This document shows, in pieces, positions 55,980 to 64,000 of a stretch of DNA of 64,000 bases. Location of the stretch: the NCBI RefSeq assembly GCF_020982545.1, contig NZ_JAJKLK010000006.1, positions 520,290-584,289 on the forward strand. Reading direction: 5' to 3'. The notes beneath the pieces are model-generated. The model saw nothing but the letters and a program-made list of their open reading frames with translations. It did no database searches and had not been told where the DNA came from. Every line of letters starts with the position of its first letter. Positions within the stretch are counted from its first letter, which is position 1. Source of the stretch: Streptomyces sp. MNU76 (GTDB lineage: Bacteria > Actinomycetota > Actinomycetes > Streptomycetales > Streptomycetaceae). The translations under genes were made by a program, and so were the position numbers.

Positions 55980-56696
55980 GTGACGGAGGCAGTGGAGCTC
56001 CCCCCTGCGCCCGAGCAGGCGCGCGACGTATTCGGTGATCGCTACGCGGACGCGGTCCGTTACGCCGAACTCCTGGCTGAGGCGGGTGTACAGCGCGGGC
56101 TCATCGGCCCGAGGGAGGTACCCCGTCTGTGGGAGAGGCACCTGCTGAACTGCGCGGTGCTCTCTGAGGTCGTGCCCGAGGGGGTGACGGTGTGCGATGT
56201 CGGCTCCGGTGCCGGACTGCCCGGTATCCCGCTGGCCCTCGTCCGGAACGATCTGAAGATCACGCTGCTGGAGCCCCTGCTGCGGCGCACGAACTTCCTG
56301 ACCGAGGTGGTCGAGCTCCTGGGCCTCGACCATGTGACCGTCGTTCGTGGCCGAGCCGAGGAAGTCCTGGGGACGCTGCAGCCCGTCCACGTGGTGACGG
56401 CACGAGCGGTGGCACCGTTGGACCGCCTGGCCGGCTGGGGTATCCCGCTGCTGCGCCCGTACGGGGAGATGCTGGCGCTCAAGGGCGACACCGCGGAAGA
56501 GGAGCTGAAGAGCGCCGCCACCGCCCTGAGCAAGCTCGGCGCGGTGGAGACCTCCATCCACCATGTGGGTGAGGGCGTGGTCGAACCGCTGTCCACGGTC
56601 GTCCGGGTGGAGGTCGGGGAGAGCCCCGGAGGAGTGCGCTTCGCCGCCAAGCGGGCGAAGGCGGCTCGGTCAGGTCGAGTACGGCGTCGCCGCTAG
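55980..56696 (+). CDS. rsmG: 16S rRNA (guanine527-N7)-methyltransferase
   Basis: 238 residues from a GTG with GGAAGG 9 bases upstream. GidB/RsmG motifs: RLWERHLLNCAVL, DVGSGAGLPGIPLAL (SAM site), LLEPLLRRTNFL and VTARAVAPLDRLAGWG. Modifies G527 of 16S rRNA; loss gives low-level streptomycin resistance. Classical position between jag and parA. Confidence 0.96.
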   Translation: MTEAVELPPAPEQARDVFGDRYADAVRYAELLAEAGVQRGLIGPREVPRLWERHLLNCAVLSEVVPEGVTVCDVGSGAGLPGIPLALVRNDLKITLLEPLLRRTNFLTEVVELLGLDHVTVVRGRAEEVLGTLQPVHVVTARAVAPLDRLAGWGIPLLRPYGEMLALKGDTAEEELKSAATALSKLGAVETSIHHVGEGVVEPLSTVVRVEVGESPGGVRFAAKRAKAARSGRVRRRR

Positions 56697-56811
56697 ACAC
56701 TGATCTGGACGTTCACTGATCCGTCCTGACGACGAGTCGTACTCCACACAAGCTTCCAAACCGATACATCTCGGAGTGTCGCGCAAGTCTGGCCTGTGCT
56801 GCTGGGCATCG

Positions 56812-56827
56812 TGTTTCACGTGAAACG
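56812..56827. promoter_or_regulatory. parS site (TGTTTCACGTGAAACG)
   Basis: ParB palindrome with one mismatch in the last base, in the leader upstream of parA. Confidence 0.93.
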
Positions 56828-56984
56828 TCGCTCACTGCTGCACGGCATCATCAGCCGTGGCCGCGCCGCGGCCGAACCGCGCGACCGGAAGCCTCTCGGG
56901 TCACTCGGAGAGGTAACGGAGTTTTCCACAGAGGTGGAATTCTCCACAGAACACCAGGCCTCACTGGTTCACGACCCCGAAGGC

Positions 56985-58058
56985 ATGGGAGGCTCTGTTC
57001 ATTGCGAGCCTGAAGTCGAGGAGAGTGAATCCTTGCGGTCCGACGCCAACATCGCGGGACCGATGACCGATCCGGTCCCCGGTCCCCGTATCGAGTCGAT
57101 GGGGGAGGATGTTTCACGTGAAACACCGCCCCCGATGGACGACACTCCCATCGGTCGTGCCGCCCAACTGGCTGTAGAGGCACTGGGCCGGGCCGGTGAG
57201 GGATTGCCTCGGCCCGAACAGACCCGAGTCATGGTCGTCGCCAACCAGAAGGGCGGCGTCGGAAAGACCACAACGACGGTCAACCTCGCCGCTTCGCTGG
57301 CTCTGCACGGAGCCCGTGTCCTCGTGGTCGATCTGGACCCCCAGGGCAACGCGTCCACCGCGCTGGGTATCGACCATCACGCCGAGGTGCCATCCATCTA
57401 CGACGTGCTGATCGACAGCAAGCCGCTGTCGGAGGTCGTCCAGCCCGTTCCCGATGTGGAAGGTCTCTTCTGCGCGCCTGCCACGATCGATCTCGCCGGT
57501 GCGGAGATCGAGCTGGTGTCGCTGGTGGCACGAGAGAGCCGACTGCAGCGAGCCATCCAGGCGTACGAGCAGCCCCTGGACTACATCCTCATCGACTGTC
57601 CGCCCTCGCTCGGTCTCCTGACGGTGAACGCATTGGTGGCCGGCCAGGAAGTCCTCATCCCGATCCAGTGCGAGTACTACGCGCTGGAGGGCCTCGGTCA
57701 GCTGCTCCGCAACGTCGACCTGGTACGGGGGCACCTCAACCCCGTCCTCCACGTGTCGACCATCCTGCTCACCATGTACGACGGCCGGACGCGCCTGGCG
57801 TCCCAGGTCGCCGACGAGGTGCGCACCCACTTCGGTGAGGAGGTGTTGCGGACGAGCATTCCCCGCTCCGTCCGTATCTCCGAGGCGCCGAGCTATGGGC
57901 AGACGGTGCTGACTTACGATCCAGGATCGAGCGGTGCCCTCTCCTACCTTGAGGCAGCACGAGAAATCGCACTGAAGGGCGTGGGCGTCGGGTACAACCC
58001 GACGCACGCCCACATCGGTGCTCAGAACAATCCGAGTGTGGTGGAGGGGATCCAGTGA
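56985..58058 (+). CDS. parA: chromosome partitioning ATPase ParA
   Basis: 357 residues from the ATG of MGGSVHCEPEVEE; the frame is open further upstream and several later starts exist (TTG at 57033 after GGAG, ATG at 57064), so the start is uncertain. Deviant Walker A NQKGGVGKTTT (about residues 87-97), LVVDLDPQGNAST and IDCPPSLGLLTVNAL are typical. A parS site lies in the disordered N-terminal part and encodes VSRET. ParA forms the polar assembly that moves ParB-oriC complexes. Stop overlaps parB (GTGA). Confidence 0.93.
   Translation: MGGSVHCEPEVEESESLRSDANIAGPMTDPVPGPRIESMGEDVSRETPPPMDDTPIGRAAQLAVEALGRAGEGLPRPEQTRVMVVANQKGGVGKTTTTVNLAASLALHGARVLVVDLDPQGNASTALGIDHHAEVPSIYDVLIDSKPLSEVVQPVPDVEGLFCAPATIDLAGAEIELVSLVARESRLQRAIQAYEQPLDYILIDCPPSLGLLTVNALVAGQEVLIPIQCEYYALEGLGQLLRNVDLVRGHLNPVLHVSTILLTMYDGRTRLASQVADEVRTHFGEEVLRTSIPRSVRISEAPSYGQTVLTYDPGSSGALSYLEAAREIALKGVGVGYNPTHAHIGAQNNPSVVEGIQ
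57110..57125. promoter_or_regulatory. parS site inside parA (perfect consensus)
   Basis: TGTTTCACGTGAAACA within the 5' part of parA, read as codons for VSRET. Confidence 0.95.
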
Positions 58059-59137
58059 GTGATCGACGGAGGGGGTTGGGCCGTGGTCTCGCCGCACTGA
58101 TCCCAGCGGCCGCGACGGGCGAGAAGGAGGCTCCGGCCGCCGCTGCGCCACCAGCTGCATCTGTTTTCGTTCCCGAACGTGGGGTGGCAGCCGCGAAGCT
58201 AGCTACGCTCCCCTCTGTTTCACGTGAAACAGAGGAGTTGTCGCCGAGCGCCGCAGTCGAACTGCCGGCAGCACCGGTCGGCGCCTACTTCGCTGAGCTG
58301 CCTCTCGACTCCATCACCCCGAACCCGCGCCAGCCCCGCGAGGTGTTCGACGAGGATCTCCTCCAGGAACTCGTCACCTCCATCAAGGAGGTCGGCCTTC
58401 TCCAGCCCATCGTCGTACGGCAGGTGGGCCAGGGCCGCTACGAGCTCATCATGGGTGAGCGGCGCTGGCGGGCCTGTCATGAGGCCGAGCTCGACGCGAT
58501 CCCGGCGATCGTACGGGCGACGGACGACGAGAAGCTGCTGCTGGACGCGCTTCTGGAGAACCTGCACCGTGCGCAGCTGAACCCGCTGGAAGAAGCCTTC
58601 GCGTACGACCAGCTGCTCAAGGACTTCAACTGCACGCATGACCAGCTGGCGGACCGCATCGGTCGCTCGCGCCCGCAGGTCTCCAACACCCTGCGTCTGC
58701 TGAAGCTTTCCGCGGCGGTCCAGCGCCGTGTGGCAGCCGGTGTTCTCTCGGCCGGGCACGCACGGGCGCTGCTCTCCGTCGAGGACTCGGAGGAGCAGGA
58801 CAAGCTGGCTCACCGGATCGTGGCCGAGGGGCTCTCGGTGCGGGCGGTCGAAGAGATCGTCACCCTCATGGGATCGCGTCCGAAGAGCGCGGCACGCTCC
58901 AAGGGGCCGCGGGCCGGCTCCGTACCGTCTCCGGCGCTGGGCGAGCTCGCGACCCGACTGTCGGATCGCTTCGAGACGCGCGTGAAGATCGATCTGGGGC
59001 AGAAGAAGGGCAAGATCACCGTGGAGTTCGCCTCCACGGAGGACCTTGAGCGAATCTTGAGCACGCTCGCTCCCGGCGAGAAGCTCGCTCTCCAGAAGAG
59101 CCTCCTGGACGATTTCTCGGAGGAGTCGGAAGCCTGA
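58055..59137 (+). CDS. parB: chromosome partitioning protein ParB
   Basis: 360 residues from a GTG (VSDRRRGLGRGLAALIP). Disordered N-terminus with RRGLGRGL, then CTPase/ParB-N domain with NPRQPREVFDE, GLLQPIVVR and GERRWRACHEA (the GxRRxR motif), HTH near DRIGRSRPQVSNTLRLLKL, and a C-terminal dimerisation domain. Binds parS, spreads by clamp sliding. Contains a parS copy near residue 55 (VSRET). Confidence 0.97.
   Translation: MSDRRRGLGRGLAALIPAAATGEKEAPAAAAPPAASVFVPERGVAAAKLATLPSVSRETEELSPSAAVELPAAPVGAYFAELPLDSITPNPRQPREVFDEDLLQELVTSIKEVGLLQPIVVRQVGQGRYELIMGERRWRACHEAELDAIPAIVRATDDEKLLLDALLENLHRAQLNPLEEAFAYDQLLKDFNCTHDQLADRIGRSRPQVSNTLRLLKLSAAVQRRVAAGVLSAGHARALLSVEDSEEQDKLAHRIVAEGLSVRAVEEIVTLMGSRPKSAARSKGPRAGSVPSPALGELATRLSDRFETRVKIDLGQKKGKITVEFASTEDLERILSTLAPGEKLALQKSLLDDFSEESEA
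58216..58231. promoter_or_regulatory. parS site inside parB (perfect consensus)
   Basis: TGTTTCACGTGAAACA, read as VSRET in ParB. Confidence 0.95.
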
Positions 59138-59177
59138 CCCCCGATTCGCGCGACGGACTTCGGCTCGTCGACCGCAT

Positions 59178-59220
59178 GAGCGGGCTGTGTCCGATGTATA
59201 CCGGACACAGCCCGCTCTTT
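59178..59220 (+). terminator. strong terminator after parB
   Basis: 16-bp perfect stem GAGCGGGCTGTGTCCG and complement with an 8-base loop, then TTTG. Confidence 0.9.
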
Positions 59221-59312
59221 GCTTTGAGGCGGTATCTAGGCAATCGCATCGTCGATACGATGCGTTCGGGTATGGCGCATCTACCTGGCGAATCTTTGTG
59301 GAGAGGCGGGCC

Positions 59313-59570
59313 ATGCGAACCGTGAGCCGTTCCGGACTGGTGACCGCAGGCCTGGGACTGGGGGCCGTCGGCGGTTTCGTCGGCAGTCTGCTCAGGGAGC
59401 GGAGCGCCTTGACAGCCGCTCGCGACGCTGCGGGCGAAGGAAGCGAGGAACAGCCTTTATGGGCCGTCGGCTCGTACCTCTCACGCTGGACAACCTTCAG
59501 GACCTTCCCAAGCGGTGTCGCTCGTGTGTCTTCTGGGAGTTGGACCCAGTCAGCGGCGAAGCCGCGGTAA
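59313..59570 (+). CDS. possible small membrane protein overlapping the GNAT gene
   Basis: 85 residues, MRTVSRSGLVTAGLGLGAVG, ATG with GGAGAGG upstream. One hydrophobic helix (about 8-26) and a basic end to the helix (LLRERSAL). The last 37 codons overlap the GNAT gene in another frame, so only the N-terminal part is believable. Kept because start signal and helix are both good. Confidence 0.35.
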   Translation: MRTVSRSGLVTAGLGLGAVGGFVGSLLRERSALTAARDAAGEGSEEQPLWAVGSYLSRWTTFRTFPSGVARVSSGSWTQSAAKPR

Positions 59571-60076
59571 AGGCGGGTACTCCCGCTCTTGAGAAGGAAG
59601 CGTGGATCTCAGCCGTCCTGCTCGATTGGGGATCCTGCGGTCGGGTCGTCTACGTGGACGAGGCACCGGTGGGCTTCGTGCTGTATGCGCCTCCGGCCTA
59701 TGTGCCCCGCTCGACCGCGTTTCCCACGAGTCCGGTCTCCCCTGACGCCGTCCAGCTGATGACGGCCTTCATCATGCAGGGTTACCAGGGCCAAGGGCTG
59801 GGCCGTGTGATGGTCCAGACGGTCGCCAAGGATCTACTGAGACGCGGCTTCAAGGCGATCGAGGCCTTCGGGGATGCTCGCTGGAAGGAACCTGCGTGTG
59901 TGCTTCCCGCCGACCATCTGACGGCCGTGGGCTTCAAGACGGTGCGGCCCCACCCCACGCATCCCCGACTGAGACTGGAGCTGCGGACGACGCTCTCCTG
60001 GAAGGAAGACGTCGAGCTGGCGCTGGACCGGCTCCTGGGAGCCGTCCAGAAGGAACCGGCGCTGCGACCGCTCTAA
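59459..60076 (+). CDS. GNAT-family N-acetyltransferase
   Basis: 205 residues from an ATG (MGRRLVPLTLDNLQDLP). The acetyl-CoA-binding motif GYQGQGLGRVMVQTVAKDL (Q/RxxGxG/A) at about 110-128 is intact, with the upstream strand VQLMTAFIMQ. A CRSCVFWELDP motif near the start is shared by this actinobacterial family next to parB. Substrate unknown. A bidirectional terminator separates it from trxA. Confidence 0.9.
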   Translation: MGRRLVPLTLDNLQDLPKRCRSCVFWELDPVSGEAAVKAGTPALEKEAWISAVLLDWGSCGRVVYVDEAPVGFVLYAPPAYVPRSTAFPTSPVSPDAVQLMTAFIMQGYQGQGLGRVMVQTVAKDLLRRGFKAIEAFGDARWKEPACVLPADHLTAVGFKTVRPHPTHPRLRLELRTTLSWKEDVELALDRLLGAVQKEPALRPL

Positions 60077-60080
60077 TGAG

Positions 60081-60110
60081 AAAGGGCCGACCCTCCTGGG
60101 TCGGCCCTTT
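60081..60110. terminator. bidirectional terminator between GNAT gene and trxA
   Basis: 13-bp perfect stem AAAGGGCCGACCC/GGGTCGGCCCTTT with a TCCT loop; A- and T-runs at both sides suit both directions. Confidence 0.92.
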
Positions 60111-60112
60111 CG

Positions 60113-60128
60113 CGTTTCACGTGAAACA
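60113..60128. promoter_or_regulatory. parS site (CGTTTCACGTGAAACA)
   Basis: ParB palindrome with one mismatch in the first base; it starts at the base next to the trxA stop codon. Confidence 0.93.
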
Positions 60129-60461
60129 TCACTCGGAGATGAAGTCCTCGAGGTCCCGCACGATCGCCGCCTTGGGCTTGGCGCCGACGATGGTCTTGGC
60201 GACCTCGCCACCCTGGTAGACGTTGAGCGTCGGGATGGACATGACGCCGTACTTGGCAGCCGTACCGGGGTTCTCGTCGATGTTGAGCTTGACGATCTCG
60301 ATCTTGTCGCCGTACTCCTGGGCGATCGCTTCGAGGGACGGCGCGATCTGGCGGCACGGACCGCACCAGGCGGCCCAGAAGTCCACCAGGACGGGCTTGT
60401 CGTTCTTGAGGACGTCCTGCTCGAAGGAGTCGTCGGTCACGTTCTTCAGAGTGCCGGCCAC
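60129..60461 (-). CDS. trxA: thioredoxin
   Basis: 110 residues; active site WCGPC with Cys33 and Cys36 (AAWCGPCRQIAPS), cis-Pro in SIPTLNVYQ. Reduces protein disulfides with TrxB. 41 bases after trxB, in one operon. Confidence 0.97.
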   Translation of the reverse strand: MAGTLKNVTDDSFEQDVLKNDKPVLVDFWAAWCGPCRQIAPSLEAIAQEYGDKIEIVKLNIDENPGTAAKYGVMSIPTLNVYQGGEVAKTIVGAKPKAAIVRDLEDFISE

Positions 60462-60502
60462 TGAGGGCTCCTAACTGGTTGGTGCGGTGGGGCGGACGGG
60501 TG

Positions 60503-61474
60503 TCAGACGGTGGTCTTCTCGGGCTCGGCGGCCTGGTCGCCGTCGGCAAGGGCGGCGAGGAAGCGCTCGGCGTCGAGGGCGGCGGAGCAGCCGGTACCGG
60601 CGGCGGTGATCGCCTGGCGGTACGTGTGGTCGACGACGTCGCCGGCGCCGAAGACGCCGGTGAGGTTCGTACGGGTCGACGGAGAATCCACCTTCAGGTA
60701 GCCCTCGTCGTCCAGGTCGAGCTGTCCCTTGAACAGTTCCGTGCGCGGGTCGTGTCCGATGGCGATGAACAGACCCGTCACCGGCAGCTCGGACGTCTCG
60801 CCCGTCTTGAGGTTGCGCAGCTTCAGACCGGCGAGCTTCTGGTCGCCCTGGATCTCGGCCACCTCGCTGTCCCACACGAAGGAGATCTTCGGGTCGGCGA
60901 ACGCACGCTCCTGCATCGCCTTGGAGGCACGCAGGGTGTCCCGGCGGTGGACGATGGTCACGGACTTGGCGAACCGCGAGAGGAAGGTGGCCTCCTCCAT
61001 GGCGGTGTCACCGCCACCGATCACGGCGATGTCCTGGTCCTTGAAGAAGAACCCGTCACACGTGGCGCACCAGGAGACACCGCGACCGGAGAGCGCGTCC
61101 TCGTTGGGGAGCCCGAGCTTGCGGTGCTGGGAGCCCGTCGTGACGATGACGGCCTTGGCGCGGTGCACCGTGCCCGCGGTGTCCGTGACGGTCTTGATCT
61201 CGCCGCTCAGGTCGACTTCGACGATGTCGTCCGGAACGAGCTCGGCACCGAAGCGCTCGGCCTGGGCACGCATGTTGTCCATGAGGTCGGGGCCCATGAT
61301 GCCGTCCCGGAAGCCGGGGAAGTTCTCCACCTCGGTGGTGTTCATCAGGGCGCCGCCTGCGGTGACGGCGCCCTCGAACACCAGCGGCTTCAGCGACGCG
61401 CGCGCGGTGTAGAGCGCTGCCGTGTAGCCGGCGGGCCCGGAGCCGATGATGATCACGTTACGGACGTCGCTCAC
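60503..61474 (-). CDS. trxB: thioredoxin-disulfide reductase
   Basis: 323 residues from a GTG (VSDVRNVIIIGSG) with GAGGAAT upstream; the frame is open further out. FAD-binding GSGPAGYTAAL, redox CATC at residues 136-139 (WCATCDG), NADPH-binding GGGDTAMEEA, and GVFGAGDVVDHTYRQAITAAGTG. Transfers electrons from NADPH to TrxA. Confidence 0.97.
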   Translation of the reverse strand: MSDVRNVIIIGSGPAGYTAALYTARASLKPLVFEGAVTAGGALMNTTEVENFPGFRDGIMGPDLMDNMRAQAERFGAELVPDDIVEVDLSGEIKTVTDTAGTVHRAKAVIVTTGSQHRKLGLPNEDALSGRGVSWCATCDGFFFKDQDIAVIGGGDTAMEEATFLSRFAKSVTIVHRRDTLRASKAMQERAFADPKISFVWDSEVAEIQGDQKLAGLKLRNLKTGETSELPVTGLFIAIGHDPRTELFKGQLDLDDEGYLKVDSPSTRTNLTGVFGAGDVVDHTYRQAITAAGTGCSAALDAERFLAALADGDQAAEPEKTTV

Positions 61475-61647
61475 GGCTTGATTCCTCGTCTCTGGAGACT
61501 GCTGCGTACTGCCGGTGGGAGCTGCTCTCGAAACTCTCACCCCACCCAACGGATCCTAAGGGGCGCGCATTCCCGGTGTGTCCGGGCACACGGAGGCGCG
61601 GCCCGGCCACGGGCTCGCCGGAGGTGGCACAGAGCGGGAGACAGTCC

Positions 61648-62535
61648 TCAGGGACGGGCGTAGGAACGCTTCAGGAGAACGTCGCCGGCAGCTTCCGAAG
61701 TCTTCTTCAGGCAGGAGGCGTCGACGATGTAAGCGGTGACGCGTGCGTCGCCGGAGCGGTCGGGCAGCAGCACGAGGTACGCGTCAGCTCCCCGGTAGGT
61801 ACCCGGCTCGGAAGCGATCGCACCCGTGGTGTCTCCGATGCCCTCCGCGATGCAGTCGGGCACGTCGGTGGCGAAGAACGTCTTCGTGCGCTCGTCCGGG
61901 GACGCCGCAGTCCCGAAGGTATCCTTCTCGGGCCGGCCGCCGCTTTCCGCCTTGCTCAGGAGGTCTTCGACCCGCTTCTCCAGCTTGACGCCTGAGAACG
62001 CGGCGGAAGCTGAGCTCGGGGGATTGTCGTTCTCGCCGAGCGACTGGACGAGAACGCCGCCGAAGCCGAGGACCGCGATCGCGAGGACGGCACCGATGGC
62101 CGTCCTACGACGGCTGTGCTGCTTCTGACCTGTCCGGCCCGGGCCGGTGGACGCGCGTGGATGACCGGCAGGGCGATCCACGGCAGGCGATGTTTCACGT
62201 GAAACATGCGCGCCGTTCTCACTCACAGCGGGGCGGGAGACATTGGCTCGCTCTTCGGCCGTCTCGCTCTCGGGTGCTGTGGCGTTCAGCAGAGCCTCAG
62301 CGGCCAGGGCGGCGTCGATCCTCCCCGCTACGTCGTCGGGCATACGCGGAGGCCCTGGCAAGGTGCCGAGCAGACCGCGGATCTCTTCCAGCGATGCGTG
62401 GACGTCGGAGCAGAGCGGGCACTCGTCCAGGTGCCGGCGGACATCCGCGGTGCGGGAAGGGGGCAGAAGGCCCTCACTGAGGTCGGCGATCTCCGCGACC
62501 TCCGGGTGCCCGGCCGCGTCGGTTGTGGATGTCAC
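61648..62535 (-). CDS. zinc-binding anti-sigma factor
   Basis: 295 residues from a GTG overlapping the sigma gene stop (GTGA). The N-terminal ZAS motif is visible as HLDECPLC (HxxxCxxC) near residues 35-42, with an upstream His. One helix at about 147-165 (AIGAVLAIAVLGFGGVLV) crosses the membrane; a secreted domain (KLEKRVEDLLS, FFATDVPDCIAEG) follows. Regulates the sigma factor encoded just upstream. A parS site within the linker encodes VSRET. Confidence 0.9.
   Translation of the reverse strand: MTSTTDAAGHPEVAEIADLSEGLLPPSRTADVRRHLDECPLCSDVHASLEEIRGLLGTLPGPPRMPDDVAGRIDAALAAEALLNATAPESETAEERANVSRPAVSENGAHVSRETSPAVDRPAGHPRASTGPGRTGQKQHSRRRTAIGAVLAIAVLGFGGVLVQSLGENDNPPSSASAAFSGVKLEKRVEDLLSKAESGGRPEKDTFGTAASPDERTKTFFATDVPDCIAEGIGDTTGAIASEPGTYRGADAYLVLLPDRSGDARVTAYIVDASCLKKTSEAAGDVLLKRSYARP
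62191..62206. promoter_or_regulatory. parS site inside the anti-sigma gene (perfect consensus)
   Basis: TGTTTCACGTGAAACA, read as VSRET on the minus strand. Confidence 0.95.
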
Positions 62536-63245
62536 GCTCGCCCACCTCCGCCCTTCACAGCAGCTGAATCGCTTGGCCCTGCATCATGTGCTTCCGCTGC
62601 GGGTGGGACGGATGTCCCCTGCGTCCGGTTCCTTCCGCGCCCCGACTTTTTGCCGCCCTCCCCCTCGCCCTCCGCTCGGAGATGGGTCAGGAGCGGCAGA
62701 AGTCTGGCTCTGCCACGGGCGCAGCGGCTCTTCACCGTGCCGGTCGGCACATCGAGGATGCGGGCGGCTTCCGCCACCGGATAGCCCTGCATGTCCACCA
62801 GGACGAGTGCCGCCCGCTGATCCTTCGGGAGGGTGCCCAGAGCCTCCAGCAGCTGGCGGTGCAGATCGTTGCGCTCGGCAGGAGCGGACGCCGATTCGTG
62901 CGGCTCCAGGAGCTGTTCCAGACGCTCGGTGTCGTCGACGGGCGACGTCTTGCGGGACGCCGCCTTGCGGGCACGATCCAGGCAGGCGTTCACCGTGATG
63001 CGGTGGAGCCAGGTCGTGACGGCCGACTGGCCACGGAAGGTGTGGGCGGCCCGGTAGGCGGACACCAGGGCGTCCTGGACGGCGTCGGCGGCTTCCTCGC
63101 GGTCTCCCAGGGTCCGCAGCGCCACCGCCCAGAGGCGGTCCCGGTGCCGCCGTACGAGTTCGCTGAAGGCGTCGGGGTCGCCCTCGACATGGCGGGCCAG
63201 GAGATCCTGATCGCTCACCCCGCTGTGATCGGCGCTGTGCGCCAC
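62532..63245 (-). CDS. sigM: ECF sigma factor (SigM-type)
   Basis: 237 residues. Sigma region 2: DAFSELVRRHRDRLWAVALR, then EEAADAVQDALVSAYRA and TWLHRITVNACLDRAR; region 4: LEALGTLPKDQRAALVLVD and GYPVAEAARILDVPTGTVKSR. A Gly/Lys-rich C-terminal extension of about 45 residues is not part of the fold. Coupled to the anti-sigma gene. The name sigM follows the gene beside trxB and murJ in Streptomyces annotations; another SigM exists in S. coelicolor, so treat it as provisional. Confidence 0.9.
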   Translation of the reverse strand: MAHSADHSGVSDQDLLARHVEGDPDAFSELVRRHRDRLWAVALRTLGDREEAADAVQDALVSAYRAAHTFRGQSAVTTWLHRITVNACLDRARKAASRKTSPVDDTERLEQLLEPHESASAPAERNDLHRQLLEALGTLPKDQRAALVLVDMQGYPVAEAARILDVPTGTVKSRCARGRARLLPLLTHLRAEGEGEGGKKSGRGRNRTQGTSVPPAAEAHDAGPSDSAAVKGGGGRA

Positions 63246-63270
63246 CGGACCCCCCTTCTTCGACGAGCTC

Positions 63271-64000
63271 TCAGCCCATGAACTTCACGTCGGTGATCGC
63301 CTGCTTGTATCCGGCACCACTGAACTGGTCACCGTCGCCCTTGGGTACATCGGTGAGCCAGACGAGAACGTACCGGGTCTTCACCGGCTTTTTGGTGGAG
63401 ATCTTCAGGTCCGTGCCGCTCGTCCTGTTCGTAGCGATCTTCGTCATGGAGCTGAGGGGGGCGGACGACGACAGGGAGTCCGCCGCGTACAGCGTGGCCG
63501 TGGTGTGGTCCCCGGAGTAGTAGAGCCCTATCGAGGCCGCTGACACGTCCTTGGCCGAGCCCAGGTCGTAGACGATGCCGACACCCTGCTTGAAGGGGGC
63601 CAGCGTGGGGCCGTCCCTGAAGGAGTAGGTCCTCCAGTACGTCGACGAGCTGTTGTCGTACGTCAGATCCGCGTCGTCCGCGTGCTGGGGCTTCCCGTCC
63701 GGGTAGTACTCCGCGGCGCCCGTGATGCTGAGCGCCGTGATGGGCTTTGCCTTGTCGGTGCCCTTGTCGTTGCCGTCGGTCGTCTGGCTCGTGTCCGGCT
63801 CGCCGGACTGGCCTCCCTTCCCGATGAGCGCGTCGGCCAGTTGCCAACTGCCGAGACCGAGTGCGGCGATCAGCAGGGCCGAGACGGCCCACTTGAGGGC
63901 CTTGCCGGTGCGGCTCTGCAGCGGGGCGGCGGGGGCGGCAGGGGTTGCGTGATACCGGCGTGAGGGGACTGACGGCCATACGTGCCCTGCTGGTACGTCG
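63271..64000 (-). CDS. C-terminal part of large membrane protein, partial
   Basis: Reads in from the right edge on the minus strand. Visible: a Pro-rich stretch, one helix (KWAVSALLIAALGLGSWQLA), an Asp/Gly/Lys-rich linker, then a secreted beta-rich domain with ALSITGAAEYYPDGKPQ and DNSSSTYWRTYSF (a discoidin/F5-8C-like pattern), ending KQAITDVKFMG. Upstream, GTYGRQSPHAGITQPLPPPP lies in a different frame from the helix, so a one-base shift near 63930 is suspected. In Streptomyces this place, next to murJ, holds a pseudokinase-like protein; this identification is inference, since the kinase-like part is outside the window. Confidence 0.72.
   Translation of the reverse strand, partial: DVPAGHVWPSVPSRRYHATPAAPAAPLQSRTGKALKWAVSALLIAALGLGSWQLADALIGKGGQSGEPDTSQTTDGNDKGTDKAKPITALSITGAAEYYPDGKPQHADDADLTYDNSSSTYWRTYSFRDGPTLAPFKQGVGIVYDLGSAKDVSAASIGLYYSGDHTTATLYAADSLSSSAPLSSMTKIATNRTSGTDLKISTKKPVKTRYVLVWLTDVPKGDGDQFSGAGYKQAITDVKFMG

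Overview
The window is a 64-kb stretch of chromosome from a Streptomyces-type actinomycete. The evidence is very high G+C, frequent GTG starts, class E sortases with an LAXTG substrate, crgA, and the order yidC-yidD-rnpA-rpmH-dnaA-oriC-dnaN-gnd-recF-dciA-gyrB-gyrA with parA-parB beside it. It covers the replication origin and its flanks. The species cannot be named from sequence alone.

Layout. (1) 1-10.2 kb is a variable flank: end of an SPFH protein, a secreted sortase substrate ending in LAETG, a PGRP-type amidase, a SpoIIE-type phosphatase and several small membrane proteins. (2) 10.2-16.5 kb is an accessory island. It holds a decayed Ser/Thr kinase fragment, a degenerate Nudix gene, a TniA/TnsB-like DDE transposase that reads into a TniB/TnsC-like AAA ATPase (two frameshifts), an unknown winged-helix-like gene, an HTH regulator and a broken transposase relic. 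It ends at the 3' side of tRNA-Leu(CAG). (3) 17.2-25.4 kb is the growth and division signalling operon fhaA-fhaB-pstP-FtsW/RodA-pbpA-pknB. (4) 25.5-29.9 kb, opposite strand, is a translationally coupled operon: DUF881, sortase, 53-aa membrane protein, pabA-type amidotransferase, srtE1, srtE2. (5) 30-40.6 kb holds crgA, rhomboid protease, cyclophilin, DUF5324 protein, tRNA-Ala, an HTH regulator with a palindromic operator, a second kinase, a secreted repeat-linker protein, DLW-39, DUF6344, tRNA-Ile and DUF3566. (6) 40.6-53 kb holds gyrA, gyrB, dciA, recF, gnd, dnaN, oriC and dnaA, all read on the minus strand. (7) 53-60 kb, plus strand, holds rpmH, rnpA, yidD, yidC, jag, rsmG, parA, parB. (8) 60-64 kb, minus strand, holds trxA, trxB, an anti-sigma/ECF sigma pair and the C-terminal part of a large membrane protein.

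How it works together. DnaA, DnaN, gyrase, RecF and DciA start and support replication at oriC, where at least 15 DnaA-box-like sites lie between dnaN and dnaA. ParA and ParB act on eight parS copies scattered over about 37 kb. PknB, PstP and the FHA proteins, with FtsW/RodA and PBP, tie phosphorylation to wall growth; CrgA restrains division. The sortases can anchor the LAETG protein at the left end.

Caution: several otherwise conserved genes (fhaA, the second kinase, the gene at 36.6-38.1 kb, DUF6344, the last partial gene) each need a one-base shift in a GC-rich or C-run stretch to match their family. These look more like sequence errors than inactivation, and the same doubt applies to the transposase-ATPase gene.
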